A stretch of 64,000 bases of DNA from Gemmatimonadaceae bacterium (GCA_020852815.1 JADZAN010000040.1:1-64000); one strand, 5' to 3'. Shown: positions 18,736-27,816, numbered from the stretch's first letter. Program-made: numbers and translations. The notes: generated from the sequence alone by a model not told the origin.

Positions 18736-19109
18736 CGTCACCCGCGGTTCTCGACTGGCTCGCCGAGCGCGACTCGGCATCGCCCGCGGCGCTCGCGTCG
18801 CGGGTGCGGGCTATCGCCGCTGCGCATGCGGAGAGCGCTGCAACTGGCAGCGTTGCAACTGGCAGCGTTGCAGCTGGCAGCGCGGCGACAGGCGACGCAA
18901 CGGCCGCCGAGCTGCTACGCGCGGCTGGGGCGGTGCTCGAACGGTTGTTGCGCGACCAGGAGACGGAGCGTGCGAGCGCACTGGAGCTGCTCGCCGCCGA
19001 TGCGCTCGCCACGTACGCGATGGAAGCGCTCGGCGATTGCCCCGAACGGCTCGAGGCGCAGTGCGAGCACGCCATGCGCTACTTCGCCGAGCGCGCGGAT
19101 ACGGCGTGA
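18732..19109 (+). CDS. Small Ala-rich protein of unknown function with internal repeats
   Basis: I do not recognise this 125-residue protein. It has a helical N-terminus (PAVLDWLAERD), a low-complexity Ala/Thr/Gly/Ser segment encoded by a 15-bp tandem repeat, and a helical C-terminal half (ELLRAAGAVLERLLRDQETER) with two Cys near the end. It looks cytosolic. The GTG start overlaps the alaS stop and its own stop overlaps the PHP phosphatase start (GTGA), so it fits a translationally coupled cluster. This is the main evidence that it is expressed. Confidence 0.6.
   Translation: MTSPAVLDWLAERDSASPAALASRVRAIAAAHAESAATGSVATGSVAAGSAATGDATAAELLRAAGAVLERLLRDQETERASALELLAADALATYAMEALGDCPERLEAQCEHAMRYFAERADTA
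18837..18881 (+). repeat. 15-bp coding minisatellite, three units
   Basis: Three 15-bp units (18837-18851, 18852-18866, 18867-18881), nearly identical to GTTGCAACTGGCAGC, encode pentapeptides of the form (A/V)-A-(T/A)-G-S. They lie in frame inside the small gene at 18732-19109, so copy-number change would alter protein length without a frameshift. Confidence 0.8.
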
Positions 19110-19858
19110 TCGACCTGCACACGCATCTCCTGCCGGGCGTCGACGATGGCTCACGCACGCTGGACAATTCGGTGCGTGTGCTGGAGCGGTTTGTCGCCGA
19201 CGGCGTCCACACGGTTGCCTGCACGTCGCACCTCAACGCGTCGCAGGCGGGGAGCGCACCGGTGGCGGCGCATGCCGAGCTGCGCGCGCAGCTGCAAGGC
19301 GCGGCGCCCGATGGCATCCGGCTGCTGCAGGGGTTCGAGATCATGCTCGATCGCCCCGGCTGCGACCTGACGGCGACTGGGCTGCACCTTGGTGAATCGC
19401 GCGCCGTCCTGGTCGAGTTTCCGCGAAGCGGGCTCCCCGCCGAGTCGACGTCTGAACTGCTGCGGCTGCGAGCGGCCGGACTTGTCCCCGTCATCGCGCA
19501 TCCCGAGCGCTATCGTGGAGCCACGCTCGACACGGTGCGCGAGTGGCGCGAAGCTGGAGTCGTGATCCAGGGAGATGCCATGGCCCTCCTGTCGACCGGG
19601 CCGGTGACGGCGCTGTCGCGCGCGATGCTCGAGGAAGGACTCTTCGACATCCTGGCGAGCGACAATCACGGGGACCGGCGGACCCTGGCGACGGTGCGGC
19701 AGTGGCTGCGGGAGTTTGGGGCCGATGCGCAGGGTGCGTTGCTGACTGAGGAGAACCCGCGCCGCGTCCTCGCGGGGGAGGTGGCGGTGCGGGTCCCCCC
19801 GGTGACGCGGGAGCGGACGCTGTGGGAGCGCTTGCGGGCGATGTTCGCGAGACGTTAG
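19106..19858 (+). CDS. PHP-fold phosphatase, CpsB/YwqE-like
   Basis: Metal-dependent phosphoesterase of the PHP family. Relatives (CpsB, YwqE, Wzb-type Mn-dependent phosphatases) dephosphorylate tyrosine kinases that control capsule or exopolysaccharide export. The 250-residue product shows the metal-binding motifs DLHTHLLPGVDDG, GFEIML, AHPERY and SDNHG. The GTG start overlaps the previous gene by 4 bp, and the TAG stop is part of a GTTAGGC word. No tyrosine kinase or polysaccharide operon is adjacent, so the substrate is unknown. gmhA lies 96 bp downstream. Confidence 0.85.
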   Translation: MIDLHTHLLPGVDDGSRTLDNSVRVLERFVADGVHTVACTSHLNASQAGSAPVAAHAELRAQLQGAAPDGIRLLQGFEIMLDRPGCDLTATGLHLGESRAVLVEFPRSGLPAESTSELLRLRAAGLVPVIAHPERYRGATLDTVREWREAGVVIQGDAMALLSTGPVTALSRAMLEEGLFDILASDNHGDRRTLATVRQWLREFGADAQGALLTEENPRRVLAGEVAVRVPPVTRERTLWERLRAMFARR

Positions 19859-19954
19859 GCACGTCGCCGGCTGGTGTGGCCGGCGGTACCTTCAGGGGAC
19901 GATGCGGCAGCCGTGCGTGGCGGGCCGCATCGCAACAGGAGCAACGAGGGGACG

Positions 19955-20545
19955 ATGGACCAGTTCGAGACAATGGCCGGAGCGCACGCGTCGACGCGAT
20001 TGCGCGACCTGGCGGCGCTGGCCACGCGCACCGCGGAGGCGCTCGCGCCCGACATTGCGCGGGCGGCTTCCCTTGTCCGCGCAACCCTGGACCGCGGCGG
20101 AACGCTCTTCTTTTCCGGAAACGGCGGCTCGGCGGCCGATGCGCAGCACATGGCCACCGAGTATGTCGTGCGTTACATGCGCAACCGGCGGGCGCTTCCC
20201 GCGATTGCGCTCACGACCGACACCTCGCTGCTGACGGCGGCGGGGAACGACTTCGGCTTCGACGAGATCTTCGCGCGCCAGGTCGAGGCGTTGGTGCGAC
20301 CGGGCGACCTCCTTATCATCCACTCAACCAGCGGCAACTCGCCGAACGTGCTGCGCGCCGCCGACGTGGCCCGGGGCAAGGGAGTGGCGGTGCTCTCCCT
20401 TTCGGCGCGGGACGGAGGGGCGCTGCGCGAGCGGTCGGACGTTGCCCTCGTCATCCCCACCGACCGCACCGACCGGGCGCAGGAGATTCACCTGTGCGTG
20501 CAGCACCTGATCTGCGAGGTCGTGGAGAACGCGTTAGGCGACTGA
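19955..20545 (+). CDS. gmhA: Sedoheptulose 7-phosphate isomerase (SIS domain)
   Basis: Converts sedoheptulose 7-phosphate to D-glycero-D-manno-heptose 7-phosphate, the first step to the LPS inner-core heptose. The 196-residue product contains the SIS fold with the diagnostic FFSGNGGSAADAQHMATEY and the phosphate-binding STSGNSPNVL. ATG 19955 is chosen because GAGGGG lies 3-4 nt upstream. The heptose 7-phosphate kinase gene needed for the next step is 9 kb away (29487-30542). Other SIS isomerases are possible, but the first motif is that of GmhA. Confidence 0.88.
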   Translation: MDQFETMAGAHASTRLRDLAALATRTAEALAPDIARAASLVRATLDRGGTLFFSGNGGSAADAQHMATEYVVRYMRNRRALPAIALTTDTSLLTAAGNDFGFDEIFARQVEALVRPGDLLIIHSTSGNSPNVLRAADVARGKGVAVLSLSARDGGALRERSDVALVIPTDRTDRAQEIHLCVQHLICEVVENALGD

Positions 20546-20636
20546 CCGCCTGCCGCCCCCTGCCTCGGTCGCAGGGCGCTGCCGATGCTCGGCGACCGCA
20601 CGCCCTGGCCCTCACTCAAGACTCTCCTCAGCGCAC

Positions 20637-21392
20637 ATGTTCTCTCTCTCCGGCAAGCGTGCCCTCGTGACTGGCGGCTCCCGCGGCATCGGGGGCGCGA
20701 CGACGCGACTCCTCGCCGAGTGCGGCGCCGACGTAATCGTCCACTATCGCTCGCGTACTGCCGAGGCCGAGGCCATGGTGCGCTCGGTGCGCTCGCTGGG
20801 GCGCGAGGCGATGGCGATCTCGGCGGAACTGTCGGATCGCGCGGCGGTGGATGCGATGTACGCCGAGGTGGGGCGCACGTGGGGCGGGCTGGACATCTTC
20901 GTGGCGAACGCGGGGATCTGGCCGGAGGAGGATGTGGCGGTGTCGGACATGTCCGACGATCGCTGGCGCCGAACGGTGGCCGAGAACATCGACGGGATGT
21001 TCTACTCGACGCGGGGAGCGTTGCAGCTGATGCGGGAAGGGGGGCGCATCGTCCTGGTGAGCAGCACCGCGGGACAGCGCGGGGAGTCGTTCCACGCCGA
21101 CTACGCGGCGTCGAAGGGGGCGATGATCTCGTTCACGAAATCGGTGGCGATCGAGGTCGCGCGCCGTGGCATCACCGTCAACTCGGTCGCACCGGGGTGG
21201 GTGGACACGGAGATGTGCGAGGGGGCGTTTGCCGACGACGGTCGCGCGCGCATCTCGGCGGGGATCCCCGTGGGGCGCGTGGCGACGCCGGCCGACATCG
21301 CCGGGCCCATCGTGATGCTGTGCCTTCCCGAGGCGCGACACGTGACGGGGGAGATCCTGAACGTGAATGGGGGGAGCGTCCTGTGCGGGTAG
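20637..21392 (+). CDS. Short-chain dehydrogenase/reductase, FabG-like
   Basis: NAD(P)-dependent oxidoreductase with Rossmann fold, 251 residues. Key residues are the nucleotide-binding TGGSRGIGGA, the NAG motif in VANAGIWP, catalytic Ser in LVSSTAG, the YAASK catalytic Tyr and Lys, and the post-catalytic NSVAPGWVDTEM. It resembles 3-oxoacyl-ACP reductase (FabG), but acyl carrier genes are absent nearby, so the substrate cannot be assigned. Its last codons overlap the start of the asparaginase gene. Confidence 0.9.
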   Translation: MFSLSGKRALVTGGSRGIGGATTRLLAECGADVIVHYRSRTAEAEAMVRSVRSLGREAMAISAELSDRAAVDAMYAEVGRTWGGLDIFVANAGIWPEEDVAVSDMSDDRWRRTVAENIDGMFYSTRGALQLMREGGRIVLVSSTAGQRGESFHADYAASKGAMISFTKSVAIEVARRGITVNSVAPGWVDTEMCEGAFADDGRARISAGIPVGRVATPADIAGPIVMLCLPEARHVTGEILNVNGGSVLCG

Positions 21393-22357
21393 TGGCGATG
21401 GTGTTCACGGGAGGGACGATCTCGATGCGTTTCGACGCCGGGGTCGGCGGCGCCATTCCGTCGTTAGGGGCGGACGAGATCGTGGCGGCGGCGCGCGGCA
21501 TCGAGCACGTCGCCGAGCTGCGTGTGGAGGAGTGGGGGCGCTTTCCCGGACCGCACATGACCGTGGAGCGGCAGTGGGCGCTGCGCAACCGGCTGGTGGC
21601 GCTGGTGAACGACCCGGCGATCGATGGCGTGGTCGTCACGCACGGGACGGACACGATCGAGGAGTCGGCCTATCTTGCCACGCGGTCTATCGCGACGGAG
21701 AAGCCCATCGTCTTCACGGGGGCAATGCGCAACGCGAGCGAACTGTCGTGGGACGGTCCGGCGAACCTCTCCGACTCGGTGCGCGTGGCGGCGTCGGACG
21801 ATGCACGCGGGCATGGGGCGCTCGTGATGCTCAATGGGCGCGTCTTCTCGGCGCTGGACGTGACCAAGGCGCACACGCACCTGCTGGACGCGTTCGAGAG
21901 CCCGGGGCTGGGCCCGATTGGCGTGGTGGACGACGGCGAAGTCGTCTTCCGGCGCACGCTGCCGCCCTTTGCTCCCATCCTCGCGCCGGCGACGCTGGCG
22001 ACGCCAGTCGACCTGATCACGGCGTACGCTGGCGCCGACGCGCGCTTCGTGGACGTGTCGCGCGCCACGGCGAAGGGGCTGGTGGTCGCCGCGCTCGGGC
22101 GGGGGAACGTCCCCGTGGCGATGGCCGAGGGAATTGCGCGCTGCCTGGCTGACGGGGTCCCCGTGGTGGTGGCATCGCGCGCGCCGCGCGGACGCGTCGG
22201 CACGACGTATGGATACGCGGGGGGCGGGCGCCAACTGGCGAATGCCGGGGCGATCTTCACGGGATCGCGCCGGCCGCAGCAGGCACGCATCGACCTGATG
22301 CTGGCGTTAGGCGCCGGGTGCTCGGGCGACGCGTTGCGAGCCGTCTTCGACCACTGA
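21383..22357 (+). CDS. Type I/II L-asparaginase (asparaginase/glutaminase family)
   Basis: Hydrolyses L-asparagine to aspartate and ammonia. The 324-residue product has both catalytic threonine motifs of this family: FTGGTIS near the N-terminus and VVTHGTDTIEES about residue 85. The C-terminal GNVPVAMAEGIARCLADG is also typical. No signal peptide is visible, so it is cytosolic like type I enzymes. GTG 21383 overlaps the SDR gene by 10 bp; an in-frame GTG at 21392 or ATG at 21398 are alternatives. A second, unrelated asparaginase lies at 30656-31660. Confidence 0.9.
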   Translation: MRVVAMVFTGGTISMRFDAGVGGAIPSLGADEIVAAARGIEHVAELRVEEWGRFPGPHMTVERQWALRNRLVALVNDPAIDGVVVTHGTDTIEESAYLATRSIATEKPIVFTGAMRNASELSWDGPANLSDSVRVAASDDARGHGALVMLNGRVFSALDVTKAHTHLLDAFESPGLGPIGVVDDGEVVFRRTLPPFAPILAPATLATPVDLITAYAGADARFVDVSRATAKGLVVAALGRGNVPVAMAEGIARCLADGVPVVVASRAPRGRVGTTYGYAGGGRQLANAGAIFTGSRRPQQARIDLMLALGAGCSGDALRAVFDH

Positions 22358-22367
22358 CCGCTGCCTC

Positions 22368-23798
22368 ATGCCGACCACGCGCGCGCGACCGGAGCCGTCG
22401 CCGATCCTCGATCCGCCGCACGAGGTGCGGGAGATCGCGCGCACGCTGGAGGCGGCGGGGTACGAGACGTGGTGCGTGGGCGGCGCGGTGCGCGACGCGC
22501 TGCTTGGGCTCCCGCACCTGGACTGGGACCTGGCGACGGCGGCCACCCCTACACAAGTCAAGCGAGCCTTCAGGCGCACCGTCCCGGTGGGCGAGGCATT
22601 CGGCACCATCGGCGTGCTGGACCGGCACGGGCGCATGCATGAGGTCACCACCTTCCGGCGCGACGTGCAAACCGACGGGCGGCACGCGGTCGTGGAGTTT
22701 GGCGCCTCGCTCGACGACGACCTGGCGCGTCGCGACTTCACGATCAACGCCATCGCGTACGCACCGCTCTCCGCCGTCCTGTACGACCCCTACAACGGAA
22801 GGGAAGACCTGGCACGCGGCGTGGTGCGGGCGGTGGGACAGGCGCGCGAGCGCATGGTCGAGGACCGGCTGCGCGCACTGCGGGCGCTGCGCTTTGCCGG
22901 GCGCCTGGGCTTTCGCATCGAGCCGTCCACCTGGGCGGCGATCGTGGAGAGCGCCCCGCACCTGCCGCGGCTGTCGCGCGAGCGCGTGAAGCAGGAGATG
23001 GAGAAGACGATGGAGCAGGTGGCACTCCCGAGCCGTTCGATGGTGCTGTGGCGGAGCGCGGGGGCGCTGCGCGCGCTGGTTCCCGTGCTCGACGCCCAGC
23101 CGCACTGGCTTGCCTACGCCGCCGACGCCGTGGCGCACCCCGACGCCACGCGCAGCGGGGGGCGCAAGCGGCGGCGCACGCTGTTGCGGCTGGCGACGCT
23201 CTTCGTGGGGCTGCCGCACGACGCCGTGGTGCGGACGCTGCGGGAGCTGCGCTTCTCGAACCGTGACGTGGACTGGATCGCCGCGCTCGCGGTGCAGGCG
23301 TCGGCGTTGCGCCCGCCGCTGCGTGCAGCGCTCGAGGGGCCGGGCGCGCCGGGTGTTTCCGCGTCGCCGGCAGATGCAACGCTGCGCCGCTGGGCCGCCG
23401 ACGCGGGGCGCACGCGGCTCGCCGACACGATGCGCGTCGCGATGGCCGCACTGGCGGCGGAGGTTGCCCATGGCGCGCGCGACGGCGACCAGGAGCCGTG
23501 GGGCGACGGGGGGGACCTCGCGCTGCGGAACGCGGCACCGGCGCGCGCCCGCTCGCTCTACCGCCGCGCCCTGCGCGTGGCCTATCGCGATCCCGTCGAC
23601 GTCGCCGACCTGGCCGTGGATGGCGACGACCTGCTGCGCGAGGGAGGGGTGTCGCGCGGGCCGGCGTTAGGCACCACGCTCCGCCGCCTGCGCGATGCGG
23701 TCGTCGACGACCCTCGGCGCAATGACCGTGCAACGCTGCTGGCGCTGGTACAGGCGTGGAACGCCGAGGCGGCGGCGCTCGGCGGGGAGGGGGCGTAG
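22368..23798 (+). CDS. cca: tRNA nucleotidyltransferase / poly(A) polymerase family
   Basis: Class II nucleotidyltransferase that adds CCA to tRNA 3' ends, or poly(A) tails. The 476-residue product shows CVGGAVRDALLG, the catalytic two-Asp motif in LDWDLATAA, the RRDFTINAIAY motif, and the RNA-binding EDRLRALRALRFAGRLGF. The two tRNA genes in this window do not encode CCA, so an active CCA-adding enzyme must exist in this organism. A PcnB-type polymerase is the alternative. The start lies 10 bp after the asparaginase stop. Confidence 0.85.
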   Translation: MPTTRARPEPSPILDPPHEVREIARTLEAAGYETWCVGGAVRDALLGLPHLDWDLATAATPTQVKRAFRRTVPVGEAFGTIGVLDRHGRMHEVTTFRRDVQTDGRHAVVEFGASLDDDLARRDFTINAIAYAPLSAVLYDPYNGREDLARGVVRAVGQARERMVEDRLRALRALRFAGRLGFRIEPSTWAAIVESAPHLPRLSRERVKQEMEKTMEQVALPSRSMVLWRSAGALRALVPVLDAQPHWLAYAADAVAHPDATRSGGRKRRRTLLRLATLFVGLPHDAVVRTLRELRFSNRDVDWIAALAVQASALRPPLRAALEGPGAPGVSASPADATLRRWAADAGRTRLADTMRVAMAALAAEVAHGARDGDQEPWGDGGDLALRNAAPARARSLYRRALRVAYRDPVDVADLAVDGDDLLREGGVSRGPALGTTLRRLRDAVVDDPRRNDRATLLALVQAWNAEAAALGGEGA

Positions 23799-24422
23799 AT
23801 GGTGTTCATTCGCGGGCCGCACACCGATGCAAGCATCTGGCGTCACTTCAGGGGCGACGGCGACGGCTTCACCTTCGGCGAGCGCGACGGCGTCTGCGAG
23901 ACGATCGTCATGGCCAACGCCGATCGCGTCGTCGAACTCTTCCTCGCCCTGGCGGAACACCTCCCACCAGCAGTCGCAGTCGAGGTGCACGACCACCGAT
24001 CGCTCTCCCACTGGCGTGGCGAGGACCTGGCGCTCGTCGACGTGCGCGACGCCGTGGCGCGCATCAAGGGGGCGCTGGCGACGTTCGCCGGCGCGGAACT
24101 GACGCTCACGGGGAGCGACGACCAACTCACGATCACTCCCAACCTCGAACTCTTCGTCTACGGGCGCACGGATCGCTGGCTCTACCTCCTGCAGGGAAAG
24201 GGGCTGCGGCGCCGGCGCGAGCTTCGCCCCCGCAGCTGGCGCCTTGCAGCTGGCGAGTTCGCGCCGGCGCCGGCCATGTCGTCGTCGCTGGCCGACGCGG
24301 TCAACCGCCTGGGGTTGGAACGCGTTTCCACGGAGCCCGCACCGGCGACGCCGTCGCCCGGGCGCGCCACGGACGCACCAGCGCTCGACGCCGACCGAGA
24401 CGCCGGTGAGGTGCGCCCGTGA
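23799..24422 (+). CDS. Conserved-looking protein of unknown function
   Basis: I do not recognise this 207-residue protein. The first 150 residues look like an alternating alpha/beta domain (TIVMANADRVVELFLALAEH, AELTLTGSDDQLTITPNLEL, YGRTDRWLYLLQGKGLRRR). The end is Pro/Ala-rich and probably disordered. No signal peptide or membrane helix is seen. It starts right after the cca stop, and its TGA overlaps the rarA GTG by 4 bp, so it is probably expressed with cca and rarA. Base composition matches its neighbours. Confidence 0.7.
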   Translation: MVFIRGPHTDASIWRHFRGDGDGFTFGERDGVCETIVMANADRVVELFLALAEHLPPAVAVEVHDHRSLSHWRGEDLALVDVRDAVARIKGALATFAGAELTLTGSDDQLTITPNLELFVYGRTDRWLYLLQGKGLRRRRELRPRSWRLAAGEFAPAPAMSSSLADAVNRLGLERVSTEPAPATPSPGRATDAPALDADRDAGEVRP

Positions 24423-25792
24423 AGGGCAAGCGCACGTCGGCGCGCGCCGAGGGCTCGCTCTTCGCGCCGCCCCCCTCCGCACAGCCGCTCGCGGCGCGCA
24501 TGCGCCCGCGCACGCTCGAGGAGTACGTGGGGCAACAGCACCTTCTCGCCCCCGGCAAGCCGCTGCGCGAGGCGATCGAGAAGGGCACCGTCACGTCGAT
24601 GATCTTCTGGGGGCCGCCAGGGACCGGGAAGACCACGCTCGGCTTCCTCATCGCGCGCTATACGGACCGCGAGTTCGTCCCGTTCTCCGCCGTCACCGAA
24701 GGAGTTCCGCGCGTGCGCGAGATCATCGCCGAGGCCGAAGGGCGGCTCGCGATGGGGCGCGGAACCGTGCTCTTCGTCGACGAGATCCATCGCTTCAATC
24801 GCGCGCAGCAGGACGCCTTCCTGCACGCCGTCGAGCGCGGCGTGGTCACCCTGGTCGGCGCCACCACGGAGAACCCGTCGTTCGAGTTGAATGGGGCGCT
24901 CCTGTCCAGGGCGCGCGTGCTGGTGCTGCAGCCGCTGGCCGTTCCCGAACTCGCCGGCTTGTTGCAGCAGGCGGTGGACGATCGCGAGCGCGGGCTGGGC
25001 GCGTTGCAGCTCACGGTGGAGGACGGGGCGCTGGAGTGGCTGGCACGCGAGGCCGACGGCGACGCGCGCCGCGCCCTCAACGTCCTCGAGGCGGCAGCGA
25101 CGCACGTCGGGGGTGGCGGACGCCTCTCGGTGGAGACGCTGCGCGAGGCGATGCAGCTGCGCGTGCAACGCTACGACAAATCGGGGGAGGAGCACTACAA
25201 CCTCATCTCCGCCTATCACAAGGCGCTGCGCGGGAGCGATCCGCAGGGGGCGCTGTACTGGCTGGCCCGGATGATTGCCGGCGGCGAGGACCCGATGTAC
25301 ATCGCGCGCCGCACGATCCGCTTTGCCGCCGAGGATGTGGGGCTGGCCGACCCGCAGGCGCTCACCGTCGCCCTCGCGGCGCGTGACACCTACCACATGC
25401 TCGGCACGCCGGAGGGGGAACTCGCGCTGGCCGAGGCGGCGGTGTACCTCGCGACCGCTCCCAAGTCCAATCGGGTGTACGAGGCGTGGAAGGCGGCGAT
25501 GGACCTGGCGCGCGAGCATCCCGCCGAGCCGGTGCCGCTCCACATCCGCAACGCACCCACGCGCCTGATGAAGGAACTGGGATATGGAAAGGGGTACCAG
25601 TACGCGCACGCCGTCCCTGAGGCGTACACGCCGCAGGAGTACCTGCCGGACGCGCTGCGGGACACGGTGTTGTACGAACCCGGCCCCTACGGCTTCGAGA
25701 AGGATATCGGCAAGCGCATGCAGTGGTGGACTGACCTCAAGACCCGGATGGGAGGCGGCGGCACGGCCGACACGCCTTCCGCGGAGGAATGA
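24419..25792 (+). CDS. rarA: Replication-associated recombination protein A (RarA/MgsA)
   Basis: AAA+ ATPase of the clamp-loader family that acts at stalled replication forks. The 457-residue product has MRPRTLEEYVGQQHLL, Walker A FWGPPGTGKTT, Walker B VLFVDEIHRFNRAQQDAFL, sensor 1 GATTENPSFELN and the C-terminal tetramerisation region (SAYHKALRGSDPQGALYWLA). GTG 24419 overlaps the preceding gene by 4 bp. The first ~25 residues precede the conserved core and are variable. Confidence 0.95.
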   Translation: MKGKRTSARAEGSLFAPPPSAQPLAARMRPRTLEEYVGQQHLLAPGKPLREAIEKGTVTSMIFWGPPGTGKTTLGFLIARYTDREFVPFSAVTEGVPRVREIIAEAEGRLAMGRGTVLFVDEIHRFNRAQQDAFLHAVERGVVTLVGATTENPSFELNGALLSRARVLVLQPLAVPELAGLLQQAVDDRERGLGALQLTVEDGALEWLAREADGDARRALNVLEAAATHVGGGGRLSVETLREAMQLRVQRYDKSGEEHYNLISAYHKALRGSDPQGALYWLARMIAGGEDPMYIARRTIRFAAEDVGLADPQALTVALAARDTYHMLGTPEGELALAEAAVYLATAPKSNRVYEAWKAAMDLAREHPAEPVPLHIRNAPTRLMKELGYGKGYQYAHAVPEAYTPQEYLPDALRDTVLYEPGPYGFEKDIGKRMQWWTDLKTRMGGGGTADTPSAEE

Positions 25793-25793
25793 C

Positions 25794-26294
25794 ATGAACG
25801 CCAGGTGGTTTGGTGCACGGACGGTGGTGCAGGCGATGGTACTCCCGGCGATGCTCATCGCCTCGGCCTCCTGCGCGTCGTTAGGGCGCGCGAGCTTCGA
25901 GGAGCCGATCGTCACGTTCAAGGACGCGCGCGTCACCGGGCTCGGGGTGGCCGGCGGCTCGATCGAGATCGTGCTCGACGTCTACAATCCCAACCACTAC
26001 CGATTGGAAGGGACGCGCCTCACGTATCAGGTGATGGTCGACTCGACACGGTTCGGCGAGGGCGAGTATACCACGCGCTTCGGCGTCGACGAGGGGAAGA
26101 CGAACGAGGTGCGCCTCCCGCTCTCGTTCACGTACTCCGGCGTGGGCGCGGCCGGCCGCATGCTGATGCAGACCGGGACGGTCCTGTATCGCGTCGTTGG
26201 CGACTTCACCGTGCAGACGCCGCTCGGCTCGTTCACTCGGCCGTACGACCAGACGGGACGGTTCTCGACGCTTCAGGGGAACTCGCGCGAATAG
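25794..26294 (+). CDS. LEA14/WHy-domain predicted lipoprotein
   Basis: A 166-residue protein with a short N-terminal hydrophobic segment ending in a lipobox-like LIASASC (Cys near residue 27), so probably a lipoprotein. A WHy/LEA type 2 domain follows (VTGLGVAGGSIEIVLDVYNP, then RLEGTRLTYQVMVDSTRFGEG and RLPLSFTYSGVG). Family members are linked to desiccation or stress tolerance in other organisms; the role here is inference. The ATG lies 1 nt after the rarA stop (TGACATG). Confidence 0.8.
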   Translation: MNARWFGARTVVQAMVLPAMLIASASCASLGRASFEEPIVTFKDARVTGLGVAGGSIEIVLDVYNPNHYRLEGTRLTYQVMVDSTRFGEGEYTTRFGVDEGKTNEVRLPLSFTYSGVGAAGRMLMQTGTVLYRVVGDFTVQTPLGSFTRPYDQTGRFSTLQGNSRE

Positions 26295-26432
26295 CGAGGT
26301 CCCGCACCGGCGGCGCCCTTGTTTCAGGGGATGCGACCGCCGAGCTTCCACAGGGCGTCCACCACTTCGCATGGCGCGATTGCCTCTCCCCACCGACGTG
26401 ATGCCGCTCGTTGGCGGGGCGCGCATCGTCCG

Positions 26433-27785
26433 GTGCGCGCGCACCCCTTCATCCCTCCTCCCATCAGTCGCGACCTCATCTCCCTCACCATCCCCGTCGA
26501 GCGCGCCATTCTGGTTGGCGCGCCGCGCAAGGGGACGCAGGCCCGTCACCACGTCGACGAGCATCTCGAGGAACTCGAACGCCTGGCCGACACGGCGGGG
26601 GCGCAAGTCATCGGGACGCTGACGCAGCAGCTCGATCGCCCGCATCCGGGAACCTACCTGGGGAAGGGGAAGATCGAGGAGCTCAAGGAGCGCGTGGCCA
26701 ACGAGGATGCCACGCTCGTCATCTTCGACGATGAGCTTTCACCGGCGCAGGGGAAGAACATCGAGGACCTGATCGGAAAGCGTGTGATGGACCGCGCCGA
26801 GCTGATCCTCGACATCTTCGCCACGCGGGCGCGTACGCGCGAGGCGAAGATGCAGGTCGAGTTGGCGCAGCTGAACTACCTGCTGCCGCGCCTCACGCGG
26901 ATGTGGACGCACCTCGAGAAGTTCCGCGGCGGGATCGGGATGCGAGGCCCGGGCGAAACGCAGCTCGAAACCGACCGTCGCCTCATTGGCCACCGCATCC
27001 GCATCCTGAAGGAGCGGCTCGCCGAGGTGCAGCGCACCCGTGAGGTGCAACGCCACGGGCGACGCGGCGAGTTCCGCGCTGCGCTGGTGGGCTACACCAA
27101 CGCGGGAAAGTCGTCGATCCTGCGCGCGATGTCGGGGAGCCAGGACATCTTCGTCGAGGATCGTCTGTTTGCCACGCTCGACCCGTTGTCGCGAGAAGTC
27201 GACCTGGGGGAAGGGCAGCGTATCGTCCTCACCGACACCGTGGGCTTCATCCGCAAGCTTCCGCACCACCTCATCGCGTCGTTTCGCGCCACGCTCGAGG
27301 AGTTGCACGAGGCCGACCTGCTGCTGCACATCATCGATGCGTCGCACGGCTCGTGGGAGGAGCAGCGCGAGGTGGTGGACGAGGTCATCGCCGAGCTCGG
27401 CGCGCGCGAGACGCCAATGCTCTACGTCTTCAACAAGAGCGACAACCTCTCACCGGGCGAACTCGATGGGCTGGGGACGCGGGTGCGGCAGCTCTTCCCC
27501 AATTCGGTCGTCGTTTCCAGCGTCGCGCCCGGCGGATTGGAGCCGTTGCGCGAGGCGCTGCGCGAGCGCGTTCGCCGGTTCAAGCCCGTTGTCGAACTAC
27601 GGTTGGGACACGGCGACGGGAAGCTCCTCGCCGAACTGCATCGTTCGGGTGAGGTCGTGACCCAGCGCCACACCGACGAGGGGCTCTTTGTCCAGGTGCG
27701 CCTCGACGAGGCTACGCTGGGGCGTGTGCTCCGGGCCGGTGCGTCGGTGGTGGAAGCGGGGACGACCGCCGCCGTCAAGGCGTGA
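26433..27785 (+). CDS. hflX: Ribosome-associated GTPase HflX
   Basis: GTPase that binds the large subunit and splits stalled 70S ribosomes under stress. The core begins at SLTIPVERAILVGAPRKG. The HflX N-terminal domain (GTYLGKGKIEELKE) and the long helix (RGPGETQLETDRRLI) lead into the G domain, with G1 GYTNAGKSS, G3 DTVGFIRKLP and G4 NKSD. The true start is unclear: GTG 26433 gives 450 residues, and the frame is open to a TTG at 26319. The first 20-30 residues from 26433 are Pro-rich and weakly conserved in type. A 138-bp gap separates it from the lipoprotein gene. Confidence 0.92.
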   Translation: MRAHPFIPPPISRDLISLTIPVERAILVGAPRKGTQARHHVDEHLEELERLADTAGAQVIGTLTQQLDRPHPGTYLGKGKIEELKERVANEDATLVIFDDELSPAQGKNIEDLIGKRVMDRAELILDIFATRARTREAKMQVELAQLNYLLPRLTRMWTHLEKFRGGIGMRGPGETQLETDRRLIGHRIRILKERLAEVQRTREVQRHGRRGEFRAALVGYTNAGKSSILRAMSGSQDIFVEDRLFATLDPLSREVDLGEGQRIVLTDTVGFIRKLPHHLIASFRATLEELHEADLLLHIIDASHGSWEEQREVVDEVIAELGARETPMLYVFNKSDNLSPGELDGLGTRVRQLFPNSVVVSSVAPGGLEPLREALRERVRRFKPVVELRLGHGDGKLLAELHRSGEVVTQRHTDEGLFVQVRLDEATLGRVLRAGASVVEAGTTAAVKA

Positions 27786-27816
27786 TCGCGCCATCCAGCT
27801 TCGAAGCTTGGCGATC
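27784..27816 (+). terminator. Hairpin after hflX, possible weak terminator
   Basis: Starting at the hflX stop, GATCG...CCA...AGCTT pairs with AAGCT, TGG and CGATC around a small loop, with bulges on the 5' side. There is no T-run. It lies between hflX and gmd, which has its own -10 element. Confidence 0.3.

Noticed and set aside
26319-26432. Upstream TTG or ATG starts for hflX
   Set aside because: The added residues are low in conserved character and rich in Arg, Pro and His. A later GTG gives a more usual length, though certainty is low.
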